From contig NC_088321.1 in the NCBI RefSeq assembly GCF_910592395.1, positions 9,486,001-9,550,000 of the forward strand: a stretch of DNA of 64,000 bases, in the 5' to 3' direction. The stretch comes from Lineus longissimus (Eukaryota; Nemertea; Pilidiophora; Heteronemertea; Lineidae). The notes under the pieces are model-generated. The model searched no databases. It saw only the letters and a list, made by a program, of their open reading frames with translations, and was not told the origin of the DNA. The position numbers and the translations under genes were made by a program. Of this stretch, positions 10,577 to 20,982 are shown in pieces (the first letter of the stretch is position 1; every line of letters begins with the position of its first letter).

Positions 10577-10951
10577 AGGCCACAAGGAAGGGATGCCATC
10601 GAATTCCGGCGCGCTTGGTGGGCGCAGGATGGCGCTCCACCCCACAGACGGAGGGTTGTTACCGAGCGGCTGACAGAACTGTTCGGAGACAGAGTTGTTG
10701 CGTTGAACAGACCAGTGGAATGGCCTCCGCAGTCTCCCGACCTTACACCACTCGACTACTTCCTGTGGGGCCACCTTAAATCAAAGGTTTATGTCAAACC
10801 CCCTGTCAACCTGGATGATCTTGAGAGAAGGATCACAGCCAAAGTTGAGATCTTAAGGGAAGACGGAGCGGTGATAAGGCGTGCTGTTGGGCACATGTTG
10901 CGAAGGGCACAAATCTGCGTTCAAAGAAACGGTGCCCACGTGGAGGACTAA
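10577..10951 (+). pseudogene. DD41D mariner-type transposase, C-terminal part
   Basis: Rejoins the transposase exactly where it left off at 5378. It carries AWWAQDGAPPH (second catalytic Asp) and SPDLTPLDYFLWG (third Asp). I count 41 residues between these two Asp, the spacing of the DD41D ('rosa'-like) branch of Tc1/mariner. It ends with the usual RITAKVEILREDGAVIRRAV helix region and a stop at 10951. Apart from the DIRS insertion no frameshift was seen, so the gene was probably intact when DIRS-1 arrived. Confidence 0.85.
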
Positions 10952-11404
10952 GGAACTTTTGATTGTCCCATTGCACCATGACAGGAAATTCCAGAAAGTA
11001 CGAGAACTTTGTAAGGAGAATTGTGTGATTTGACAGTTTAATTCGTGGTACATTTACATGTACATGTACATTGTGAATGCTTTGTTAAAAATGCCAATGG
11101 GCTACTGTACAATTAGGTTATTTTTTCTTTTAAGTGATCTTCCTCAGCCGAACAATGACGGTGTACGCTTACATTCATGTAAACCTAACAGTCAGTACAT
11201 GTAAAACAGTTTAAGTTTCTTGACCCCTTGATGAAGATCTACACTCAGAAATGAGATAGTTTTGTTTCAGGATTAGAGGGTGAAAGGGTTAATTATTTCA
11301 AAAACGCTTTGGCACGCGAGTAAAACTCCATCTAAACTTTTCATTCACTTTGACACATCCAATTTTAACAATCAAACTAAATACTCCATTGAAGGCACTT
11401 ATCC

Positions 11405-11458
11405 CAATTCCATTCCATTCCATTCAATTCCATTACATTCCATTCCATTCAATTCCAA
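11405..11458. repeat. CCATT simple repeat
   Basis: Imperfect array of the pentamer CCATT (also CAATT/ACATT variants). It marks the broken right end of the DD41D element. Confidence 0.9.
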
Positions 11459-11462
11459 GTTT

Positions 11463-14400
11463 TCATCGAAATAACACAATGTTGATTGTCAACTCGTCCC
11501 CTTGACTGTCCCATGGGGAAGCCAGCACTGGCCGGCGACTGTCATCAAGTTTCCACCACTGGTTACTGTCTTTTAGGTAGCAAATCCAGTGGCCAATATC
11601 ACAATTGGGGCCTATATGACAGATTACTGCAAGGATGGATTGGCCAGGAAAGATATCTTTTTCGGATGGAAGGAGCTTGGTTGTTGTCTCTTCCGTTGTA
11701 GCCAAAGTTAGACGCCTGTTCAGCTCGATGATGGTGACTTATCCTTGACAACACATTTGAAACCCGCTCCCCTGTAGTCCACAAATTCTATTCCTAGCTT
11801 TACTCTTGCATCGGAGAGCCACAGGCTCCAAATCCTGGAAGTATTTCTCGTATAAAGCTAGAAGGGAGACTGCCCCAGAATGAGGTATATTCAGACATAG
11901 CGTATTTCCACTTAATCCAACAATCTCCTGATTGCAGTGTCCCTGAGGGCAGACCATCTCCACTGGCCATGTTGTCACGTATCCTGGAGGCGTGTCGAGT
12001 TTAGCAACAAGGGTTGACAGGAATTCGCTTGCATCATGGAAAAGAGGCATTGCGTACCCCGCTCCCTGAATAGTACTGTTCACAGCATTTATCAAAGGCA
12101 TGACTGAAAATGGTCGTCCAGGCATGTTGCGGCACATCCTCAAGAACACTGTTGTGACTGCATCTTCTGAAGGAAGAATGTGCGTATCAAAACTGATTTG
12201 CTTTAAACACTGCAAGACAGAAATGCAGTAGCAAGCATTGGCGTCATTGTCCAGTCCCCTGTATGGATACTGCTGAGAGGAAGTCTGGCAAACAGTTTAT
12301 GGTCTCTGTCTTTCTGTGCGTGCTCCTTGCTCATCAGTTCTGGTTCTGGTTGGTGGTGGTTCAGTTCTGGTAAGTGGTGTTGTACGACTAGTACTGCTCT
12401 GCTCATCTGGGCATGTCGTTGTAGCACTAGGGAGTTGAGAGTTCTGACCATCAGGTATAGTCGTGTGACTGCTCTACTAATCTGGGGACGTCGTTGTAGC
12501 ACTAGGGAGTTGAGAGTTCTGACCATAAGGTATAGTCGTGTGACTGCTCTGCTCATCTGGGGACGTCGTTGTAGCACTAGGGGGTGAAGAGTTCTGACTG
12601 CTCACTGGTGGTCCTTGCTCATCAGGTGTAGTTGTAGCCGTCAGAGGGATTGTAGGCCTACTTGCAGTAGTTGTACTTGTAGGACGACTCAGCCCATCCG
12701 GTGACGTGATAGGAATTGGAGGGGGTAGTTGAGAGCCCAATCGTGGCTGCAGTCGTATGGGCAGTTTTGGGTCACATAAATGGCTTCTTCTGATGACTGG
12801 ATGATGATGATCCCTTACGCAACAAAGTGGCAAGAGAAGGGCAAGAACATGAGCATCTGCCCCAAGCATTCGGCTGCCCAAATCTTTTGAGTCATGTGTG
12901 CCACACTTCCAACCGCATAACTTATTCAGAGGTGGTGTAAATCTCAAGTAGTCCACTCCGTTTACAGCAAATACCAACATAGGCTTTTTGAAGTTCATCT
13001 GATTTCGGTTGCTCCTGTTGGCAGATGGCATTTTCATCGTGATGACACTCAGACCTGCGCTGGGCCATTGAAAATACTTGACTGGATCCCATCCTTCCGG
13101 TTCATTTGCTATTGTTGTGTAATACATCCTCGTTGTATCTGGTACCTCACCAATAGCATCCCAGTACTCCTCAATGGTTGTGATGAGATTCATCTGATTC
13201 TCATCGCCAACTTCCACATTGCGCAAGTGACAGAGGTATGAAAAGGCTCTTTTTACTAAATATGGCCCAAGGCACATTTCCTTCATCAACCCGACATCAA
13301 TGACTGGAATGTCCAGCAATCTCCGTAGATAGCCAACCCTTGCGACTGGGACATGTTGCCAGACCGTACTAGTACTGTTCGAGCGTGGAAAGTTGTTCAA
13401 GTTCACAGTGAAAGTGATATCGGGATCGCACAAAAAGTTTGTCATGTTCAGTCTATGTTTGACAATGCTTGCAAATCTGACTTGGGTCGGCATGTCAGCA
13501 AACTTAAGTTTGAACTTGGGGTGGTACTGATTGTAGATTGTTATACCAGTGAGCCAGATCAGTGTAATCCTGGGATTGTTTTTGCAATCTAGAGGTATAC
13601 CATATCTTTGGCAAAACTCATCACCCAATGGCTGCATGTACTGGTAGGGCACATCACGAAGAATTTTATCTTGGTTGATTGCACCATGAAATTGTTCCAC
13701 CCTGGCACGTAGTTTTCCAACAATAGCCCTACTGTTTTTCGTCAATAAGGAGCACCCGTTAGAATTGACCATCACAAACTTGTCATTCTGAACCTGCACA
13801 ATTTCATCATCATCAGAAGAAGGCCAAATAGCCATTTTGCTGGCACCAATTTTTCACATTTTCGATATTTTGTTGACTAGCATTGCAGGGAACAAAGATA
13901 TATCCCTTATCCACAGCCAAGACAAAAAAGTAGGAGTTGCAGCTACGTATCCTGTTGTGTCTACCAGCACAGTTGCTGTAAAGCAATGTCCTCCTTTTTT
14001 CGGATAGTACGCGTCCTTTTGGGCCTCATAGTCCATTGAATTTTGTGTCATGAATTTTTTGGAGTCCATTGACAGTCCGACAGCCTCCCTGTCCTGACCA
14101 GTAGGATCTTTGAAATAGGATAGCAGCTCTTTGTGAAAAGGTGACACTCCTTCTTTCATGCTTCTGTAGACCGCATCCATTGTTTTGGCTATTTGGAAAA
14201 TAGCTGACAAGTCAATGAAGTCCGGATTACTTCTCATCTTATATCTGTACAACAGTACACGGGCAGAAATATCTAATCCCCCTTGTTGAACTACTGTCTC
14301 TCTTTGGAGCCAAACTAGTTCCCAGAAATTCCTAACAGATAATCCAGTGGAATTCGTGATTTGTAGTTCGGACATTTTCCATGGCTGAATAAAACTGTTA

Positions 14401-14802
14401 CATGACCGGGTGAGGTTTGTAGGCCAGTTATGACGCGGATATCTCCTATCATAATCCTTATCTGTGGTGGCATAAACATAGTGTTACTCATTGGCAGGAG
14501 GCTGTTGAATATCCGAAGTGGCTGTATTCGTTGCAGCGGTTGTGCCCTGTATCGGAGCAGGTGGACTGTCAGAAGAACTATCAGTATCCATTGCAATATC
14601 GGTTGCAACGATTGTGGCCTCCTGTATCGGAGCTGGTGGACTATCCAAAGAACAAGATGTATCTATTGCATTATCTGTTGCAGCGGTTCTATCCAACCAA
14701 ACCAGAGCTGGTTGAATGTCGGACGAACTAGCGGTTGCTTCATCCCATACCGGAGCTGGTTCCATTGCAATTTCATTTTCTGTCGCATTTGAAACTGATG
14801 CC
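11463..14802 (-). pseudogene. Decayed fusion: PIF-like DDE transposase + SWIM-like finger + USP-type protease
   Basis: One minus-strand frame can be read from about 14802 (just inside a probable acceptor, TTCATTCAG) to the stop at 11463, broken by stops at 14484, 13854, 12477 and the adjacent 12474, 12297 and 11739 but with no frameshift. In order it shows: an acidic Ser/Pro-rich N-terminus with a repeated DSPPAPIQ block; a DDE_4-like transposase region (GLSMDSKKFMTQ with the first Asp, VLVDTTGYVAATPTF, and RARVEQFHGAINQDKIL with the probable catalytic Glu); a SWIM-like finger remnant (CGWKC...GSRMLGADAHVLALL); a Thr/Pro linker of three 25-codon repeats (12415-12639); and a USP-like domain with a Cys box (GLDNDANACYCISVLQCL, 12204-12257), FHDASEFLSTL and a His box (CDIGHWICYLK). 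The middle transposase Asp is not clear. The protease may act on ubiquitin-like tags, by inference only. Confidence 0.65.
12415..12639. repeat. 75-bp coding tandem repeat
   Basis: Three copies starting at 12415, 12490 and 12565 of a 75 bp unit (GTCGTTGTAGCACTAGGG on the plus strand). On the minus strand it encodes 25-residue SPDEQSSHTTIP.GQNSQLPSA-like units in the linker of the transposase/protease frame. The middle copy carries two adjacent stop codons where the others read Glu-Gln. The third copy is more diverged after its first 30 bases. Confidence 0.8.
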
Positions 14803-15708
14803 TGAATGAAAGAATATGAGTCTTAGTATCGCTAATGATGACCTTAAAAATACAAAGTCGGACTTCCTTGCGCTTTCTAATTATAATGATTTTATAGTTT
14901 TTGTTCTCTAAACTCTCTAATCTTTTATGGCTATACTTGGGGAAAATGCCAGGTAAAAAAGACAATGGTAATATTGACAACAGAATAAATAACAAGTACT
15001 AGACAATGGTGAAAAAGTAAATGGAAAAGAGGCAAAAGCAAGACAATCTTTTTAGGCCTACTTTGTAGTAGATGCTGGTCTTTTTTCGTTATCAGAAAAA
15101 AGATAACTTATCTTTTTAATTTTTTGTTCTTGTGTTGTCTATTCTGAGACAAACCTGAAGCATAAGTCTATTAGTATTATGTAATAAAACCATTGGGTTC
15201 AATGATGTTCAAGTGGCAGGTCTTGTTTCTCAAAAAAATGACAAGTTTTCTAAGTTAAAAGTCACAACAACATTTCGCTACAAACATGTACTTGAAGAGT
15301 TCAATACACTTGCAAGATAACCTGAAACCAAAAGGTTGTTATAAATCAGTTGCTAACCATTTGTTATGTTGTCTGACAGAATTACTCAACACTTACATCA
15401 CCTCAATAATCCATTTCAAATTGATCAATCCACTTAAAAGGCATGGTAGGATCTTCTGTAATGTGTTCTCCCTCCCTCTTACATGAATTTTCTTACCATT
15501 TTCATTATTTTGACGTGAAAAGGGGTGATTTTCGACGATGTTTTTATGTAGATCAACTTTACTGGTGGTATTCTATAGGCCTAGCTATTTTTTAAAAGTC
15601 AATTTGCATTATTTGGTACGATTTCAACATGTTATATTTCTGCTACCGTTTCTCCAATAAAAGCATCCTAATTAGAAAACATGTATTTTTTAAATGTCCT
15701 ATAATGTT
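14803..15708. other. Non-coding interval
   Basis: AT-rich stretch between the fusion gene and the retrozyme-like repeat. Its left part may be an intron or 5' flank of the fusion gene. No coding frame, RNA gene or element end was recognised. Confidence 0.45.
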
Positions 15709-15783
15709 CTATTAGCTATATTCTGAGTCATGATGTCATTCAAACTATGAACTTCGAACAAGACAGATGCAAGTCAACCCCAG

Positions 15784-15826
15784 CCACCCTGATGAAGCCT
15801 AGAGGGGAAGAAACGCGCGTCGGTGG
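15784..15826 (+). ncRNA. Hammerhead ribozyme-like motif 1
   Basis: Order of parts: CCACC (stem I), CTGATGA (15789-15795), a weak stem II (GCC..GGG), GAAA (15810-15813), a minimal two-pair stem III closing a GCGC loop, then GTC with cleavage predicted after 15821, and GGTGG (stem I). The first stem II pair is not the usual G-C, so activity may be reduced. Confidence 0.6.
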
Positions 15827-16128
15827 AGCAACACAACAGCCCAACAATAGGGACCGATGGACATTGTTGTAAACTACAGTGACGGTATCCAGTTTTACTT
15901 CTACTATTCTGATTTTATTGTCTGGTCTGTGTGTATCATCGGTTGATCCTGTACTTCTCAACATATTGTGCCATTTGGACAGCCCACCTGCTTGACTACA
16001 ACAGAATGTTTCAACAACAGAGTCGCAACAAAGTCTATAACGTCACAACGTCATTGAGAAACCACCCCTGAGTCATGATGTCATTCAAACTGTGAACTTC
16101 GAACAAGACAGATGCAAGTCAACCCCAG

Positions 16129-16171
16129 CCACCCTGATGAAGCCTAGAGGGGCAGAAACGCGCGTCGGTGG
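16129..16171 (+). ncRNA. Hammerhead ribozyme-like motif 2
   Basis: Best copy. CCACC/GGTGG stem I is perfect, CTGATGA is at 16134-16140, stem II is GCC/GGC, GAAA is at 16155-16158, a minimal stem III follows, and predicted cleavage is after 16166. The pair next to CTGATGA is A-A rather than G-C. Confidence 0.65.
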
Positions 16172-16473
16172 AGCAACACAACAGCCCAACAATAGGGACC
16201 GATGGACATTGTTGTAAACTACAGTGACGGTATCCAGTTTTACTTCTACTATTCTGATTTTATTGTCTGGTCCGTGTGTATCATCGTTTGATCCTGTACT
16301 TCTCAACATATTGTGCCATTTGGACAGCCCACCTGCTTGACTACAACAGAATGTTTCAACAACAGAGTTGCAACAAAGTCTATAACGTCACAACGTCATT
16401 GAGAAACCACCCCTGAGACATGATGTCATTCAAACTGTGAACTTCGAACAAGACAGATGCAAGTCAACCCCAG

Positions 16474-16516
16474 CGACCCTGATGAAGCCTAGAGGGGCAG
16501 AAACGCGCGTCGGTGG
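16474..16516 (+). ncRNA. Hammerhead ribozyme-like motif 3
   Basis: Same core as motif 2 (CTGATGA 16479-16485, GAAA 16500-16503, predicted cleavage after 16511). The upstream stem I strand reads CGACC, giving one mismatch with GGTGG. Confidence 0.55.
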
Positions 16517-16712
16517 AGCAACACAACAAACAGCCCAACAATAGGGACCGATGGACATTGTTGTAAACTACAGTGACAGTATCCAGTTTTACTTCTACTA
16601 TTAGCTATATTCTACCATCCACATCCATTTTTATCTTTATAAACCTCATCCAAGTAGTTCAAAAATTACTTGGTAAAACCTATGTCACCTAATCTGGATA
16701 GTGTCCATGCCC

Positions 16713-16875
16713 TTTAGTATTTCTGGTTTAAACTAAAAGTATGGACTTTCATGTATCATGTTGAGATGTCTAAGATAAGTCAGACTTTTCTTTTCAATGT
16801 GTTTTAAGCCACATCAAAGTGCACGAACGTTCAGTTCTGAGTTCAGAAATAACATAGACAATTTAGAAAGGGAGA
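16713..16875 (+). mobile_element. T unit 3' internal fragment
   Basis: Begins near TAGTATTTCTGG and matches the end of the T-unit internal region, finishing with the purine tract AGAAAGGGAGA before the LTR at 16876. The rest of this unit is missing on the left. Confidence 0.6.
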
Positions 16876-17078
16876 TGTAGTGTAATCCCTATTGCCCCTT
16901 TAAGAGTCACTACAGTATGGTGCTGCCACCTTCATGTCAACGGGTTAACAGGGTAATTGCTTCTTTTATCAAACTTGCATTGTTTACATCTGTCTTATTC
17001 AAGTGAACCGTACCCCCAATCCAGCAAAGGACAATACTTCCACATAATAGTCTGGTAAAACATACATCACATGCTACA
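16876..17078 (+). repeat. T-unit LTR
   Basis: 203 bp, TGTAG...CTACA. With the LTR beginning at 17882 it brackets a complete internal region of 803 bp, the best example of the unit in this window. Confidence 0.7.
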
Positions 17079-17881
17079 ATATAAGATGTTATATGATTGG
17101 CTCACTAAGGCAAAGGAGGCGGCGCCTGCAAGCACGTGGCTTGGGAAAAACATATTTATGGTACAATAAATTAATCAAAATTAATCAAAGAATGATCTTT
17201 TATAAACATTGGAAGGAAATTTATGGTACAATAAATAAATCAAAATTAATCAAAGAATGATCTTTTATAAACATTGGAAGGAAGTAGGGATAAATTATAT
17301 TTCAGATTTACTAAGACCAGACAAAACAGTGACACCTTTTGAATCACTGGGACTAAAAGCAACGGAATGGTTCGAATGGAGAGGGTTAATGGATGTTATT
17401 ATAAATAAGATTTTGGGTTATAACGTAAACACTGATAACAATAACATAAGATCTACGCAGAAACCGTAGAAGTTTAAGAGACATTCATGCCCAACGGTAT
17501 AAATCAGCCTCAAATGACTGATGCCTACCTGTAATCAGCTACAGGTGACCGATAGCGACATTAGGAGATCAACCGGGCTGGTGAAACCAGTAGATCGCTT
17601 GGATTTAGAAACTGCAAAGGCATCTTAAAGCCTAAGACGCTATATTTCCATCAACCAAATTTCAGGTTGCGCAGCATTATGTAACCTCTATGACGCATGT
17701 CCAGGTTATGTCCTAAATTTAGTATTTCTGGTTTAAACTAAAAGTATGGACTTTCATGTATCATGTTCACATGTCTAAGATATGTCAGACTTTTCTTTTC
17801 AACGTGTTTCAAACCACATCAAAGTGCACGAACGTTCAGTTCTAAGTTCAGAAATAACATCAGACAATTTAGAAAGGGAGA
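17079..17881 (+). mobile_element. T unit internal region (complete, 803 bp)
   Basis: Directly after the LTR comes ATATAAGATGTTATAT, which can form a 6 bp stem with a 4-base loop; no standard tRNA primer site is obvious. Then follow GGAGGCGGCGCCTGC, a ~60 bp tandem duplication, and the L1-like tail frame 17257-17469 (FYKHWKEVGINYISDLL, then ATEWFEWRGLMDVI, 70 codons). The last ~400 bp are non-coding, ending in a polypurine tract. No gag or pol is present, so movement would depend on another LTR element. Confidence 0.65.
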
Positions 17882-17927
17882 TGTAGTGTAATCCCTATTG
17901 CCCCTTTAAGAGTCACTACAGAATGGT
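17882..17927 (+). repeat. T-unit LTR, 5' piece (split by BEL-1)
   Basis: First 46 bases of a T-unit LTR. It continues at 21532-21680 beyond BEL-1. The ATGGT at 17923-17927 is the BEL-1 target duplication. Confidence 0.7.
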
Positions 17928-18480
17928 TGTTTTGGATTTCGCGCTTTTAATTTTGCGACAGTTCGCGCCACGTTTCATTGCGTCAAAATACGGCCGGGCG
18001 AATGCGTGACGCCAATAGTACGCGTAACGTGAGGCACGCGTAACGTTCGAATCATACGAATCAGCGCATCGAATGGTGCAGTCAATCTTCATTCATCCGC
18101 ATTGATACTGTTAAATTCTCTCATAAACATTCCATAAAAGTCGGGAAGTATAACCCTTCAGGTATGTCAACGTTCAACGTTATGTATTGTAAACCCATCA
18201 GTGATTCATTCAGATATTAATTGTTATATTAAATGTATATATTGTCTAGGCCCTACCTGAGCGTCATACATGTATGTCATCTGTCATCTGTAATTATTAA
18301 TGTATCGCAAGCATGTTACTTTCATTGATTTTCATGTATGTACATGTATAACTGGTTCTTATGTCATATATTCTGTATTTCAGAACAAATCCACAAATCC
18401 ACGTATTTGAAAATAAACGTTGTTAGAAGATGTACACTACATTGACCCGACTTGATTTTGTCCTGGCCTCATGCAAACCA
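17928..18480 (+). repeat. BEL-1 5' LTR
   Basis: 553 bp, starting TGTTTTGGATTTCGCGC and ending CATGCAAACCA. It differs from the 3' LTR by several small changes, including about 6 extra bases near its end. Confidence 0.85.
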
Positions 18481-18596
18481 AATTTCTGAAGGAGGTTATA
18501 AGGCTGTAGTCAAGAATTGAGAAGATTACCTGCCGAATTTCAAATAGTTTGGTTGATAGGATACAGGCGATGAAATACAAGCAATAGGAATTGAAG

Positions 18597-18961
18597 ATGA
18601 CAACGAGCCTCTCTCCGGAGAAAGTGACAGTGGGGTAAGCAAGACCCCAGCCGATTTAAAAGCCAAACGAAAAGTTATCCGTTGTAAGATAACGAGAACG
18701 GTCAACCGACTTTCCGATAAAATGAAAGATGAGAACCTCTCCAGGTCACGACTGGACAAGGAGATGGTCGTCCTACGCCGAGAATTCATGGACGCCATTG
18801 CTGTGAATTCTGAGATGTTCCTAATTCCGAGCGTTGAAGTCGCCAAATTAGGACAGTGGGAAGAAGAAATCACAGATGATTTCTACGCCTTTGATGAAGC
18901 TGCTGATCTATACGTTAGTTCGCAGGATATGTCATCAGAGAAAACAGAATCAGTCAGTTGA
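18597..18961 (+). pseudogene. BEL-1 gag N-terminal fragment
   Basis: Open frame beginning DDNEPLSGESDSG and continuing through a charged, probably helical region (MKDENLSRSRLDKEMVVL, then EEITDDFYAFDEAADLYV) to a TGA at 18959. It fits the N-terminal coiled part of BEL/Pao gag by position and character. I see no zinc knuckle, and the expected remainder is deleted before pol resumes near 19165. Confidence 0.55.
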
Positions 18962-19164
18962 GGAGCTGCAGATGTCCAGAGCCGCCAAAGTCCAGCTCAA
19001 AGTCGAGATGTCACGGATGCTGCCGTCAGAGTTTCACAATGTGGAGTCGAACAGAGACATTCGAACACGACTGAGAGTGAGAATTCAGATGCAGATCGTG
19101 AAAACAGTACTTCACGCCTTGCAGTCAGAAGTGATAACGATAGGACTGCAGTTGTTAATACAGG

Positions 19165-20949
19165 ATGAAACCATCTGTCCATTTCTGGACTGATTCCCGC
19201 ATAGTCCTACATTGGATCCAATCTGAATCAGCAGTATTGAAGCCATTCGTTGGAATAAGAGTCGCAGAGATTCAGTCAACTTGGGATGCAGACAAATGGA
19301 GACACGTGCCAACAGGGTTGAATCCAGCCGATGATCTAAGCCGTGGTCTTGCTGTAGCGGTGATGAACGGGAGGTGGATTCAGGGCCCAGAGTTTCTTCA
19401 CAAGCCCAAAGAAGAATGGCCAACTGTAACAGATATAGCACCACCTCAAAAGGACGATGAGCGCAAGAAATCCCGCCCACTTTGTGTGACGGTGAACACA
19501 ACTTCGCCAATCGATGTGAAAAGGTTTTCAGAATGGGGAAAACTCATCAGAGTGACAGCATATGTGCCAAGATTCAAGCATAATATTTCTTGCAAGAGGG
19601 ACGTACCTGGACTGAAGAGATCAGGACCTCTAGCTTAAGAGGAATTGAAGAAAGCAAGGCTCTACTTAATCAAGTCCGCTCAGAAAAAGCTGGGAGAGTT
19701 GGAACAGTACAAGGATCTAGCCCCCTTCAGTGATGATCATGGAATCATTCGCGTAGGTGGTAGACTGAAACACTCGCCACTCACATATGACCAGAAACAT
19801 CCCGCCCTCCTTCCAGCTTCTAGCCATATTTCGATGTTGGTGATGAGAGACGCACATGAGAGGATGTCACATCCAGGATCTGAGCGCACACTTTGTGAAT
19901 CTAGGCGAGAATATTGGATCATGAAAGGAAGAAGCCTAGCTGGGGAAATAGTGAGGAACTGCATTGTCTGCAGAATCCTTCGTCAACCGCCACATATTAC
20001 CCTCATGGGAAATCTTCCAGCCGAGAGACTCAAGCTCCTATCACCACCGTTCACAACCATCGGGGTTGATCTGTTTGGCCCATTTCTACTGAAGTATGGC
20101 TGTAATAAATCCATCAAGGCATGGGGAGCAATATTTACATGTGGAACTGTTCGTGCAGTTCACCTAGAGATTGTGGAGAGTTTGTCCACCTCATCGTTTC
20201 TGCACGTGCTCAGACGATTTGTTGCTCATCATGGCTGGCCCACAACGATCATTTCTGACAATGGAACAAATTTCATTAGTGCAGAGAAAGAACTGAGGAA
20301 GCTCATCATTGAAGGTCGAAAACAGATAGAGGAATTCGCCATTCTCCACAAAGTCAACTGGAAATTCATCACCCCACTGAGTCCCCATCAGGGAGGATTT
20401 TATGAGAGTTTGATAAAACAAGTGAAAAGTGGTTTGCGCAGTGTTGTAGGACAACAGGTACTCAGTTGGAATGAAATGTCAACTGCCTTTGCAGAGGTTG
20501 CAAGTTTGGTGAACACCAGAGCTATTGGATACTCCTAAAATGATCCAAATGACCTCCGACCGCTTACACCTAATCACTTTCTTATCGGACGTGCTTCGCC
20601 AACTGCTCCTCAAGGTCCATTTAAGAAAACAAAGAATTTAAGCAAACGCTTTGAATTCGTCCAAGCACTGGTAAATCAGTTTGGGAAACGGTTCATTCGT
20701 GAATATCTTCACACCTTGATGAAAAGAGTGAAATGGAGAGAACAGAACCGTCAAATGGCAGTAGGAGATGTCATCTTGCTAGTAGAGTACAATGCTCCAC
20801 GCGGGAAATGGAACCTTGCTCGTGTTGCAGAAGTTTACCAAGGGAATGATGGAATCGTTCGCAACTTGTTAGTGAAAACCGTATCCGGCGACACCAAGAA
20901 GCGCAGAGTACAAAAATGTTGTCTCATACTAGAGTCCGATCAGTTATAG
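19165..20949 (+). pseudogene. BEL-1 pol fragment: RNase H, integrase, DUF5641
   Basis: C-terminal half of a BEL/Pao polyprotein in one frame with TAA stops at 19636 and 20536. The RNase H end shows FWTDSRIVLHWIQ and NPADDLSRG. The integrase zinc region shows DAHERMSHPGSERT and CIVCRILRQPP. The catalytic core shows TIGVDLFGPF (Asp), IISDNGTNFIS (Asp) and SPHQGGFYESLIK (Glu). The tail (LTPNHFLIGR, WNLARVAEVYQGNDGIVRN) matches the DUF5641 domain that follows integrase in BEL elements. Catalytic residues are present, so defects are limited to two stops and the upstream deletion. Confidence 0.85.
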
Positions 20950-20982
20950 AACATTATGAAACTCGGTTTGGCCCCCGGAGGA

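Larger units (their letters stand above)
4090..11368 (+). mobile_element. DD41D Tc1/mariner transposon, split by DIRS-1
   Basis: The left end begins CAGGGTGTATCAGAAAAAAA after a TA. Long inner inverted repeats are visible: about 4300-4442 is the complement of about 11226-11368 with few mismatches. The outermost right end is missing, replaced near 11369 by unrelated sequence and a CCATT simple repeat. The transposase gene is on the plus strand in two parts, 4635-5378 and 10577-10951, with DIRS-1 inserted between them. Removing DIRS-1 restores the reading frame exactly. Confidence 0.8.
15725..16597 (+). mobile_element. Retrozyme-like element: ~2.5 tandem 345-bp units with hammerhead motifs
   Basis: A 345 bp unit is repeated 2.5 times. 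The three predicted ribozyme cleavage points at 15821, 16166 and 16511 are spaced exactly 345 bases. The block is flanked by a direct repeat with core CTATTAGCTATATTCT (15709-15724 and 16598-16613), as expected for a target-site duplication. Known animal retrozymes are short tandem repeats with type I hammerheads, thought to move as circular RNA using other elements' reverse transcriptase. There is no protein-coding capacity, and short minus-strand frames here are chance. Stem I is intact in copies 1 and 2 and has one mismatch in copy 3. Confidence 0.75.

Noticed and set aside
15740-16309. Repeated 74-codon minus-strand frames at 15740 and 16085
   Set aside because: They are simply the 345 bp repeat read on the other strand, cover the hammerhead core, and show no protein-family motif.
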